Assembly: GCA_034664005.1 (NCBI GenBank) | Contig: JAXDIL010000118.1 | Location: 1-64,000, forward strand | Origin: JACVRW01 sp034664005 | GTDB taxonomy: Bacteria; Actinomycetota; Thermoleophilia; Solirubrobacterales; Thermoleophilaceae | Reading direction: 5' to 3' | Length of the DNA stretch: 64,000 bases | Shown here: piece by piece, positions 25,270 through 32,846 of the stretch | How positions within the stretch are numbered: the stretch's first letter is position 1 | Layout of the letters: the number at the start of each line of letters is the position of its first letter | Notes under the pieces: model-generated | Database searches by the model: none | The model's input: the letters and a program-made list of their open reading frames with translations, nothing else | What the model was told of the DNA's origin: nothing | Translations under genes and position numbers: made by a program

Positions 25270-27234
25270 TTATCGAGGCCGTGTGGACGGCTCGGGCTGG
25301 CCCGCGGGAGCCCGCTCCACGCGGTTCTTGCCCGCACGCTTGGCGCGATAGAGCGCCTCGTCCGCCACCGCGATCAGTTCGCTGCCGTCCTGCGCGTTCT
25401 CCGGCACGGACGCGACCCCCAGGCTCGCCGTCACGCTCAGGCTGCCGCCTCCACCCACGCGCGGGACCTCCAGTGCCTCGATCCCCGCGCGTATCCGCTC
25501 GGCGAGCATCTGGGCGCCGGCGCCGTCGGTCTGGGGAAGGATCACCGCCAGCTCCTCGCCGCCGTAGCGAGCGGCGGCGTCGAGGTCGCGTGACGCGTCG
25601 CGCAGCACGCCCGCCACGCGGGCGAGCACCTGGTCGCCCTGCTGGTGCCCGTAAGTGTCGTTCACCTGCTTGAAGTCGTCTATGTCGAGCATGATCAGGG
25701 CCAGCGGGGAGCCGAAGCGGCGGCTCCGCTCCATCTCCCGGTTCAGGATCGACAGGAAGGCGCGGACGTTGGCCAGGCCGGTCAGCTCGTCCGTGGTGGC
25801 CTGGCGCTCGACCGTCTCGTGCAGGCTCGCGTTCTCGACCGACACGACCGCCTGGCCCGCCAGGTACTCGAGCAGCTCGCTTTCCTCGCGCGAGAAGGGC
25901 GCTCCGTTACGAGCGATCGAGATCGCGCCCAGGTACTCGGGCCCGTCCACCACCGAGCGGAGGCCGATCGAGAGCGAGTGCACGTCGCGCACCTGGCCCG
26001 CCACGGCGCGTCGCGTGCGCTCCGCGTCCTCGTCTCCCTCCAGCGCGCCCAGCAGCTCCGGGCCCACCTCCGAGCTGATCGCGAACACGTCGCGTTCCGC
26101 AGCCTCGATCGCCTCGAGGAAGCCGCCCCTGACGGCGCCCACCTCGCACCCGCCGAACGCGCCGCGCGCGAGCGGCAGCGCCCGGCCCACCTCGGCGTCG
26201 CATGCGTCCACCGCCTGGCGCACGGCCAGCGCCACGACGCCGCGGCGGTCGAGGCCCGTGGCAAGCGCGTCGCCCACGCGCCGGATCGTCTCGGCGAGCT
26301 CCTCGCGCTTGTGCTCCACCTCCTCGATCTTCGCCTCGAGCTGCGCCGACATGTCGTTGAACTCGCGGCCGAGCTCCGCGAACTCGTCGTTGCCGTGGAG
26401 CGGCACGAGCTGGCGGAAGTCCCCGCGCGACAGCCGCCGGGCGGCCGCGAGGAAGGTCGCTATCTGGCCGGTGAGCGCGCGGCTCACGAGTCCGGCCGAG
26501 ATCAGCGCGAGCAGCACGAACACCAGCAACAGGCTCGCGATCAGCACGCGATTGGTTGCGATGTGCTCGCTGAAGGACGCCGTCGGGGTCAGCACGGCCA
26601 CGCGCACCGGGCGGCCGGCCGGGCCCGCGAAGGAGAGCGACTTGCCGCGGTACTCCTCGCCTGCCACCTCGAAGTTGGTCGGGTCGGCTGCGGGCGGGAA
26701 GCTCGCGCGCAGGCCGTTCTGGACGGTTGACGCGAGCGTCCGCTCGCCGCGCACAACCGCCACGTCAAGACCCGTGAGCGCCGCGATCCTCCGCGTCAAG
26801 CGCGTCGCGTCCGTGGCCGACACGGACAGGACGCTCGTGGGGCCGCCCTTGACGACCAGCTCCGACCCGGCTGCGGCGACCCCCTGGCTGGGCCCGGCAT
26901 GCGCGATCCGCGCCCCGCTCCCACGTTCCAGCTCAATCGAGACCCGGTAGCGCCGCGCCAGGCGGCGCACGCGCGCCGCCGCCTCGCGGATCTGGCCGCG
27001 CGCGAGCGCGCGCTGAAGCCCCGGATCGCGCTCGACGTGGCCAAGCATGCGCCGGGACCGGTCGAGCTCCTCGTTATAGACGCCGGCGGCCGTGCGCGTG
27101 GCGGCGGCGATGCCGGCGTCCACCTTGCCCGTCTCGCTGCGTGCCGACAGCGCGAACAGGACGATTCCGAGCGCGAGCAGAGGCACGATGACGATGACCG
27201 TGAAGAACAGCCTCAGGCGACCGCGAAAGCTCAT
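25270..27234 (-). CDS. Membrane-bound diguanylate cyclase (HAMP-GAF-GGDEF)
   Basis: A 654-residue sensor. It has an N-terminal transmembrane helix (about 10-30), an extracytoplasmic sensor region, a second helix (LIASLLLVFVLLALISAGLV), a HAMP linker, a coiled coil, a GAF-like domain and a C-terminal GGDEF domain with the variant active-site motif YGGEEL and DIDDFKQVNDTYGH. GGEEF-type sites are active in many cyclases, so synthesis of c-di-GMP from GTP is likely. No RxxD inhibitory site is visible just upstream of the motif. ATG at 27234 (MSFRGRL) is preferred because a longer frame adds only unrelated residues. Confidence 0.9.
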   Translation of the reverse strand: MSFRGRLRLFFTVIVIVPLLALGIVLFALSARSETGKVDAGIAAATRTAAGVYNEELDRSRRMLGHVERDPGLQRALARGQIREAAARVRRLARRYRVSIELERGSGARIAHAGPSQGVAAAGSELVVKGGPTSVLSVSATDATRLTRRIAALTGLDVAVVRGERTLASTVQNGLRASFPPAADPTNFEVAGEEYRGKSLSFAGPAGRPVRVAVLTPTASFSEHIATNRVLIASLLLVFVLLALISAGLVSRALTGQIATFLAAARRLSRGDFRQLVPLHGNDEFAELGREFNDMSAQLEAKIEEVEHKREELAETIRRVGDALATGLDRRGVVALAVRQAVDACDAEVGRALPLARGAFGGCEVGAVRGGFLEAIEAAERDVFAISSEVGPELLGALEGDEDAERTRRAVAGQVRDVHSLSIGLRSVVDGPEYLGAISIARNGAPFSREESELLEYLAGQAVVSVENASLHETVERQATTDELTGLANVRAFLSILNREMERSRRFGSPLALIMLDIDDFKQVNDTYGHQQGDQVLARVAGVLRDASRDLDAAARYGGEELAVILPQTDGAGAQMLAERIRAGIEALEVPRVGGGGSLSVTASLGVASVPENAQDGSELIAVADEALYRAKRAGKNRVERAPAGQPEPSTRPR

Positions 27235-27317
27235 CCTGGACGTACCCCCATCTACAAGGCTACTCGGCAATCACGGCAATACCTGCACCTGCAGCGCCGC
27301 TACCATGGACCGGCCAC

Positions 27318-27390
27318 GGGGCTATAGCTCAGTTGGGAGAGCGCCTGGATCGCACCCAGGAGGCCGCCGGTTCGAGTCCGGCTAGCTCCA
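27318..27390 (+). tRNA. tRNA-Ala (anticodon CGC), island attachment site
   Basis: A 73-base cloverleaf starting GGGGCTATAGCTC and ending TAGCTCCA, with anticodon stem-loop CCTGG-ATCGCAC-CCAGG (anticodon CGC) and T-arm GCCGGTTCGAGTCCGGC. CCA is not encoded. Its 3' part from the anticodon loop onward is repeated exactly at 44437 and 51310 and partly at 49779, marking it as an integration target. The gene remains intact because the repeat restores its 3' end. Confidence 0.97.
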
Positions 27391-27393
27391 TCG
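27349..27393 (+). repeat. att-type direct repeat, copy A (within tRNA-Ala)
   Basis: From the anticodon loop of tRNA-Ala(CGC) to three bases past its end, this 45-base stretch is identical to 51310-51354. Its first 43 bases are identical to 44437-44479. A boundary in the anticodon loop is typical of tyrosine-recombinase attachment sites in tRNA genes. Confidence 0.93.
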
Positions 27394-27566
27394 GAAGAGG
27401 ACCCGCTCTGGAAGCGGCGTTGCCCGGATGCCGGTCTTAGCGAGCAGACGTTGCAGGCGCGTTGGGGCCGTGGCTATCCCCAATTCCATCCCCGAAACCT
27501 TCCGTCACGGCCTGGGACCCGGCCACCCTGCCTGCTCATTGACGACCTACCTCTCTATTCGTGTAG

Positions 27567-28325
27567 ATGAACCAGAAGCAGCGTGCACGTGCAGAGGCGT
27601 TGATGGAACTGGTGACGTCCCGGCTTCCCGCTGAGTTTGACGTGACCGCGGACCACGACGCCTGGCCATTCTTCGGCTACGCGCTCTTGAGTCGAACGAC
27701 GGGCACGCTCGACTCGGTGTTTCGTCTCCAGCCAACCGAGCGCGGCTCCGACGCGATGACGCTCGTGCGCAGCCTCTACGAGCACATAGTGCACTTCGCG
27801 TGGCTCTCCGCCGACCCGTCGGCCGAACGCATCGGTCAGTGGCGGAAGCATGACCTGACCGAGCGGCTCAAGGCCGACAACGACACACAGTCCGTCGGCG
27901 TCGAGCTCTTCACCCCGGCGCAGCGGCAGAACTTCGAGGCGCAGCGAGATGCACTACCGGGCGCGAACTCGCTCGTGCTCGCGAACCTCGCCGGCGAGGC
28001 CGACGACTACTGGAACGGCAAAGTCGAGGGCCTGCAGTCTCGGCACCAACCGCGCTCGTTTCGGGGGCTCTACGCGACGGCGTACCGGTTCCAAAGCGGC
28101 CTCGCCCATCCTGGCGAGCGCAGCCTCCACCCGGTCGTGCAGGACGTGACCGCAAGACGCAAGCTGGTGAAGGTGGAGGACTCATTCGAAGGCAATGGCC
28201 CGTACGGCATGGCTACGACCGTCTACGCGCTCGGCCTGCTCGTAGCTGAACAGTCGCTCGGCTGGCCGACCAACGCCGAGGTCAACGCCGTCTTCCAACG
28301 CGGTCGGGGGCTTATCCAGTCCTGA
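27567..28325 (+). CDS. Uncharacterised protein, possible DUF5677-like, first gene of island I
   Basis: A 252-residue, mostly helical soluble protein. The segment RSLYEHIVHFAWLSADPSAERIGQWRKHDLTERL and the later YRFQSGLAHPGERSLHP resemble the DUF5677-type helical proteins often found near mobile or defence genes. The H-rich pattern (SLYEH, SGLAH) could be HEPN-like, but no clear RxxxxH motif is visible. It begins 176 bases after the tRNA. Its 3' end overlaps the convergent gene by 103 bases. Function unknown. Confidence 0.6.
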   Translation: MNQKQRARAEALMELVTSRLPAEFDVTADHDAWPFFGYALLSRTTGTLDSVFRLQPTERGSDAMTLVRSLYEHIVHFAWLSADPSAERIGQWRKHDLTERLKADNDTQSVGVELFTPAQRQNFEAQRDALPGANSLVLANLAGEADDYWNGKVEGLQSRHQPRSFRGLYATAYRFQSGLAHPGERSLHPVVQDVTARRKLVKVEDSFEGNGPYGMATTVYALGLLVAEQSLGWPTNAEVNAVFQRGRGLIQS

Positions 28326-28807
28326 AAGTGGCGGTTCGCCTCCAACCGCGATTCGTTGCCATCGTCCCAGGGCTCCCAGTCCTGCTCCTGCCTGGGCTGC
28401 ATCAAGGCCGTGCGCTCGTTGATGGCAACGAACGCCTCCGCGAGCTTGACGTTCGCGAGTGGCGTGGCGACTAGCCACGGTCCCTTCTCTGCGGCGAGCG
28501 CTTTGAGACGGTCGACCAGCTGCTCAAAGCCCAGGTCGTCCTCGCCCGCATCCACCAGCTGTTGGACGATGTCGCGCATCAGCATGCGCTCGCTCGCGAA
28601 CAATCTGAAGACCTGCAGATGATGGCGTCGGACAGCGCTTGCGCACTGACGAATGAGAATCCAGTCGGGTTCTGAGAAGAAGTCGGTCAGCGGTCGAAAT
28701 GCACGGGAGACCTCCCCGGGCTCCAGTGGCTCGTTCTGCCTCGCGTTTGCGCGCCGGACAACCGCCTGAAGGGCCCCTAGGTCGAACGTGGGCGTTCCGG
28801 CGCTCAT
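28223..28807 (-). CDS. Hypothetical protein, convergent with the preceding gene
   Basis: A protein of up to 194 residues, helix-rich, with no recognised family. The N-terminal 155 residues (to about EPWDDGNESRLEANRHFQDW) look like normal protein. The last 35 or so residues lie antisense to the preceding gene and are Ser/Pro/Arg-rich, so they may be run-on after an ancestral stop was lost. ATG at 28807 is isolated by a short divergent gap from the membrane protein gene at 28879. Function unknown. Confidence 0.5.
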   Translation of the reverse strand: MSAGTPTFDLGALQAVVRRANARQNEPLEPGEVSRAFRPLTDFFSEPDWILIRQCASAVRRHHLQVFRLFASERMLMRDIVQQLVDAGEDDLGFEQLVDRLKALAAEKGPWLVATPLANVKLAEAFVAINERTALMQPRQEQDWEPWDDGNESRLEANRHFQDWISPRPRWKTALTSALVGQPSDCSATSRPSA

Positions 28808-28878
28808 AAGCGCATCGTGCGACCACGGCCGGACGCGACGCGCCGGCCGTTGCCGTCAGTGTCGGCACTTACTCTCGG

Positions 28879-29874
28879 ATGCTGATGCCAGAGCAAGTAC
28901 GGCACATCCCTTGGTGGCGATGGCTGCTGGGAGCAGTGACCATCGCCGCTGTTGTCTACGTCGGTGCCGCCGAGAACGTGGCGACGGCCATCGTCGCCGC
29001 CATCGGTATCGCCGCAGCTGTCTTCACCGTCTGGAATCCGTTCGCTGCTCGGCCGCATCCGACCCTCAGCTTGGAACCCGTCGGCAAAGGCGAGACGACG
29101 CACGTCAGCGTCGGGTCGGCGGTGCGTCCCGTTGACGTCGACGCGGTTGTTGAGGACGCGCGCTCGATAGCCCTCGTGTCGCGCCCGTCGGCCCTGATGT
29201 TCACGATGTTGAAGTACGCCAAGCCCACCGCGGAAGACCACGCGAAGTACGGGGCTGACGTAGAGACGTACGCCGAGGAGGTGCGGTCCTGGGCGGAAGC
29301 CGCTGAGGAGTGGCTCCGCGCTCAGGACTCGGTTCTCCACGCCCGTGTCATCCAGCGCAACTCAAGTTCCGTCGACGCCGAGGACGCCGGCATCTACGTT
29401 CTCCTTCCGCCGGGAACCGAGGAGCTCTCAGACGTCCCTGAGCCGCCTACGCCTCCTGACCGTCCCGCCTTCCCGTTGAGGAAGTCCGCGCTCTCTATGG
29501 CTATGGACCCGTCGCCGCTGAGCGGATATCACTGGCCGCGGGTGAGCCCAGTGGGAATCACGGAGTTCGAGCCGGTTTCGCTCTGGGACCCTGACTACGA
29601 ACGGATGCCCGACGGACGCCTGCGCGTCTCCTATCAGCGTCAGCCCGTACGCCACGGCGAAATCGAGCCCACCGGCCGCCCGTTCATGGTCCGGCTTCCG
29701 CCCGGCGAGTGCGAAGCCCGCTGGGAGGTGCATGCCCGAAACCTCTCGCACCATGCATCGGGCAGTTGGACCGTCTCCTGCCAACCCGACTACTCGGGCG
29801 AGGCCATCACGACCTTGGCCGACCTCGAAGCCGCACTCGGCATTGAAGGCGACGACCCCGCCGAGGATGAGTAG
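28879..29874 (+). CDS. Membrane-anchored hypothetical protein
   Basis: A 331-residue protein with two N-terminal hydrophobic segments (WWRWLLGAVTIAAVVYVGAA and VATAIVAAIGIAAAVFTVW) and a large soluble domain, probably cytoplasmic, with no motif I recognise. The layout (short two-helix hairpin then an alpha/beta and beta-rich domain) resembles membrane-associated effectors of several defence systems, but no sequence motif links it to one. The start at 28879 has no strong ribosome-binding site. Confidence 0.55.
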   Translation: MLMPEQVRHIPWWRWLLGAVTIAAVVYVGAAENVATAIVAAIGIAAAVFTVWNPFAARPHPTLSLEPVGKGETTHVSVGSAVRPVDVDAVVEDARSIALVSRPSALMFTMLKYAKPTAEDHAKYGADVETYAEEVRSWAEAAEEWLRAQDSVLHARVIQRNSSSVDAEDAGIYVLLPPGTEELSDVPEPPTPPDRPAFPLRKSALSMAMDPSPLSGYHWPRVSPVGITEFEPVSLWDPDYERMPDGRLRVSYQRQPVRHGEIEPTGRPFMVRLPPGECEARWEVHARNLSHHASGSWTVSCQPDYSGEAITTLADLEAALGIEGDDPAEDE

Positions 29875-29963
29875 TCAGCGCGGGGCTACGGGGCTGGAGT
29901 CAGGCCCACCCACAGCAGAAACCGGGTACTGGGCGGCAATCTGAGTCCATACTCCGCCTGCAA

Positions 29964-30731
29964 ATGGACAGCACGCCTCTTATCGCCGTCGGCGCCGACG
30001 CCGCTCCGGCCGGCTGGGCCGCGGCTTGTTTGTACGCCGACGCGCTCACGCCAGGAGAGGCGACTACTTGGGAGACGCGACTTCATCTAGCCGCCACCGT
30101 CGAGGAGTTGGTGGCCATGTGTGGCGACGCCGCTGGGTCGAGGCCTCCGGTGGCCATCGACATCCCCATCGGTTTGCCCGAGACCGTTCGCTACCGGCGC
30201 TGCGACGAACAGGCGCGCGAGCTCCTCGGCGGCCGACGGGATTCGGTGTTCCCACCGCCGGCTCGCTACATGCTCGAAGCCGCCGGCGACTACACCGCCA
30301 TCCGGGAGCTGGTCGCAGCCGAGAAGAAGCGGAACCCAGCAGCTCGCGGTTACAGCGCCCAGGCGGCGGGCATCACCACCAAAGTCAGGGAGGTCGACGC
30401 GTGGGTGTGTGCCCACCCGGAGAGTGAGGCGTGGCTGTTCGAGTGCCATCCCGAGCTCAGCTTCTACGCGCTAAATGACGGCGGGGCCCTGCCGAGCAAG
30501 CACTCGGCTGCTGGGCTAGTTCAGCGATTGGGGCGCATCCGCGAGCTTTTCCCGGATGCCGAGGCTCAACTGGCGGATGGGCCATGGTCGGGCAAGCAGG
30601 CGGCGCCGGCTGACTTTCTCGATGCCTACGGCGCACTCGGCACGGCGCTTGTCTGCGCGCGCCACGACCAAGAAGAGCTCGGCGACGGCGAGCGCGACGT
30701 CCGGGGCGTGCTCATGCGGATGGCGATGTAG
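29964..30731 (+). CDS. DUF429 family protein (predicted RNase H-like nuclease)
   Basis: A 255-residue DUF429 protein. The N-terminal VGADAAPAGWAAA and the following VAIDIPIGLPE supply the two Asp expected of an RNase H-like fold, and CHPELSFYALN follows. A nuclease function for DUF429 is a family-level prediction. The gene sits among defence-type genes on the opposite strand to the restriction-modification operon. It has its own upstream gap of 89 bases. Confidence 0.75.
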   Translation: MDSTPLIAVGADAAPAGWAAACLYADALTPGEATTWETRLHLAATVEELVAMCGDAAGSRPPVAIDIPIGLPETVRYRRCDEQARELLGGRRDSVFPPPARYMLEAAGDYTAIRELVAAEKKRNPAARGYSAQAAGITTKVREVDAWVCAHPESEAWLFECHPELSFYALNDGGALPSKHSAAGLVQRLGRIRELFPDAEAQLADGPWSGKQAAPADFLDAYGALGTALVCARHDQEELGDGERDVRGVLMRMAM

Positions 30732-30797
30732 AGGCCCCTCTGGGCCTTGGTGGTCGGGGCGACGGGCTACGCGTGGGTCCGGGACTAACACTCGGTG

Positions 30798-31379
30798 TCA
30801 GGTCCGTACGGCCGCCACCGCTTTGCTCAGCTCGGCCCAGCCCACCGGCCCCCGAGTGTGCCGGTCCAGGAAGCCCATGCCCACGGAGCGCGCCCGGTTG
30901 TCGCGGACCGCGTCGGCGTCGGCGACATAGAAGGCCCACTGGTCGACGTCGAGCGGCGCGTACTCGCTTGGCACCCTGCAGGTGTGGATAGCGAAGACGA
31001 ACACGTCCGCCCGCACCTCACGCTCTGTGCCCCAGCCGCGCTTGTCGTCCCAAGAGAGCCCGGTGAGTCCGGTGAAGCGGATGTCGGAGAGCTTGCGCTG
31101 CGCCCAGCTCTGCAGGTACGCCGATGACTTGACCTCGATGCGGGTTCCGTCCGGCGTGAGCACGTCGTAGTTGTCCCACGCCGTCCGTACCGGTTGTTCG
31201 GCCCCGACGGCCTTGGCAACGAGGAACTCCGCGAGCACGCCGCGAACGATGTTGGTGCGGAGGTCGCTGAAGGCGAAGCTCCAGAAATCACGCACTGTCG
31301 TACCGGTCCCGGTGAAGCGCTCGCTGCCGTCGAGCGGGGCGACCTCTGTCGGCTCAAGCCATTCTGGTTCGTCGTCCAC
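30798..31379 (-). CDS. PD-(D/E)XK-like nuclease, probable accessory restriction protein
   Basis: A 193-residue protein with an early VRGVLAEFLVAKAVG helix (Glu) followed by NYDVLTPDGTRIEVKSSAYLQSW, giving the E...D...ExK pattern of a PD-(D/E)XK nuclease. GTG at 31379 is fixed by an AGGAGG ribosome-binding site (31385-31390 on the plus strand as cctcct). It is on the same strand as the larger nuclease and the hsd operon, 72 bases downstream of the former, and may be the last gene of one transcript. Target unknown. Confidence 0.65.
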   Translation of the reverse strand: MDDEPEWLEPTEVAPLDGSERFTGTGTTVRDFWSFAFSDLRTNIVRGVLAEFLVAKAVGAEQPVRTAWDNYDVLTPDGTRIEVKSSAYLQSWAQRKLSDIRFTGLTGLSWDDKRGWGTEREVRADVFVFAIHTCRVPSEYAPLDVDQWAFYVADADAVRDNRARSVGMGFLDRHTRGPVGWAELSKAVAAVRT

Positions 31380-31451
31380 GCGCGCCTCCTACGCGGTACG
31401 GCCCAGAGCGCCTAGCGGGTCAGAACCCATGCACCCAGACACGGCCTCTGC

Positions 31452-32684
31452 TCACTCCTTGCCCGGGGTGTGGATGAAGAAGGTGTTCAGGTCGGCGTGA
31501 CGACGCTCGTCACCGGGCCAGCTGACGGTTGCCCGAAGCTCAGTCTCGGCAGCGGGGTCTTGCCACTCGACGAACTGCTCGTGAGCTTCGAGCGTCTCCC
31601 GCGCCTTCTCAATGATTTCCGTGAGCTCGCGCTGGCGGACGAACATCACGATGGCGAGTTTGGTGTCGCGCCAAGCCGTGTAGCGAAAGAGCTGGTCAAT
31701 CGTCTCCGAGAACCCCTTGGGTCCGCTCCAGAACTTGCACTCGCCAATGAAGAGGCTGCTGCCCTCATAGGAGACGAGGATGTCGGTCTTGCCCTGAGCG
31801 TTGAACGCCTCGGCGGTGGTATGGCCGCGATAGTGGGTGTGTAGGGCCGCGACCAGAACCTGTCGCCGGTCCTCCTCGCCCATTCCTTCGTAGGTGGCGG
31901 GGCTCGACTCCATCTTTTCGCCGGTTGCGCGGATGACCCCGAGGATGTGGTCGAAGACTTCCTTCGCGAGCACGGGTTCCAGCTGGACCGGTTCCTCTTC
32001 GCGCCTGGGCAGCTCGGGCGCCGGCAGTCGCAAGAGCGCCTCGGCGATATAGGTCTTCTCCTGCTGGTCTGGCGGTCCGACTGGCAAGCCCGTGTCGGCG
32101 ATGTGCTGCTGATGGCGCTCGACGTGGTCGCGGCGGACACGGATGGCTTGCAGGGCCGTGTTCTTCAGGTCCGCGTTGTGTTGGTCTATGTCGTTGCGCG
32201 ACCAGGTGAGGTGTTGCTCGACCTTGCTGGCGAGCTGCTGAGCGTGCGCCGTGATGTTGACCGGCGAGTCTTGGGGGTACTCGATGACGTCGGTGAGCTC
32301 GTGCTCGTGCACCGCCGCCCGCGGTGGGTTCATGCTGAACTGGCTCGCCTGCAGATTGAAGACGCCGTGGTCGCCGTCGAAGGGGATGTGGATGACGACG
32401 CGGTAGCCGGGGATTAGCGCGCGTCGACCTGGAATCACGGCCCGCCTGAAATCGTGAGAAACGTCGACCTCGACCTGTGCCGGCTCGTCCTGCCACATCT
32501 TCTCCGGACGCAGGACCGGAGGCTCCACGCGGTATCGCTCGGCAAGGGCGTCCGCCCAGGCATCCTCGTCCGCTTGAAGGACGTGCTCGTCCGGAGTCTT
32601 CTGGACATCCTGGGACAAGCGCGCCTTGATGTTCTGAAGCGTGCCGCGCAGGTCGCCCCCGTAGAAGAGCAGGTCGCCGACCAT
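31452..32684 (-). CDS. PD-(D/E)XK-like nuclease with large N-terminal domain
   Basis: A 410-residue protein. Residues about 1-290 form an unrecognised domain (including IPFDGDHGVFNLQ and a helical region with VEQHLTWSRNDIDQHNADL). Residues about 300-380 have the restriction-endonuclease core AQGKTDILVSYEGSSLFIGE followed by CKFW, with the catalytic D and E-x-K. It starts 162 bases downstream of hsdR on the same strand. Proteins with this kind of nuclease tail are found near type I systems. It could be a second effector rather than a subunit of HsdR. Function is inference. Confidence 0.65.
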   Translation of the reverse strand: MVGDLLFYGGDLRGTLQNIKARLSQDVQKTPDEHVLQADEDAWADALAERYRVEPPVLRPEKMWQDEPAQVEVDVSHDFRRAVIPGRRALIPGYRVVIHIPFDGDHGVFNLQASQFSMNPPRAAVHEHELTDVIEYPQDSPVNITAHAQQLASKVEQHLTWSRNDIDQHNADLKNTALQAIRVRRDHVERHQQHIADTGLPVGPPDQQEKTYIAEALLRLPAPELPRREEEPVQLEPVLAKEVFDHILGVIRATGEKMESSPATYEGMGEEDRRQVLVAALHTHYRGHTTAEAFNAQGKTDILVSYEGSSLFIGECKFWSGPKGFSETIDQLFRYTAWRDTKLAIVMFVRQRELTEIIEKARETLEAHEQFVEWQDPAAETELRATVSWPGDERRHADLNTFFIHTPGKE

Positions 32685-32846
32685 GCACGGACCGTACTGG
32701 CGCGTCCCGACGGCTCAGGCGCCCAAAACCACCCCTCCGGACAGGCGCGCAGCAAGCCCCGGTTTACCAGCCGAAGCTCTCTGCGGTGCGGCTGTCCCTG
32801 AGCGGCGTTCATCTCTGCCGAGCCGTTTGCCCGGGCGCCGGGCCTC

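Noticed and set aside
32435..32812. Minus-strand frame upstream of the large nuclease
   Set aside because: It overlaps the start of the nuclease in another frame and shows no protein-like pattern.
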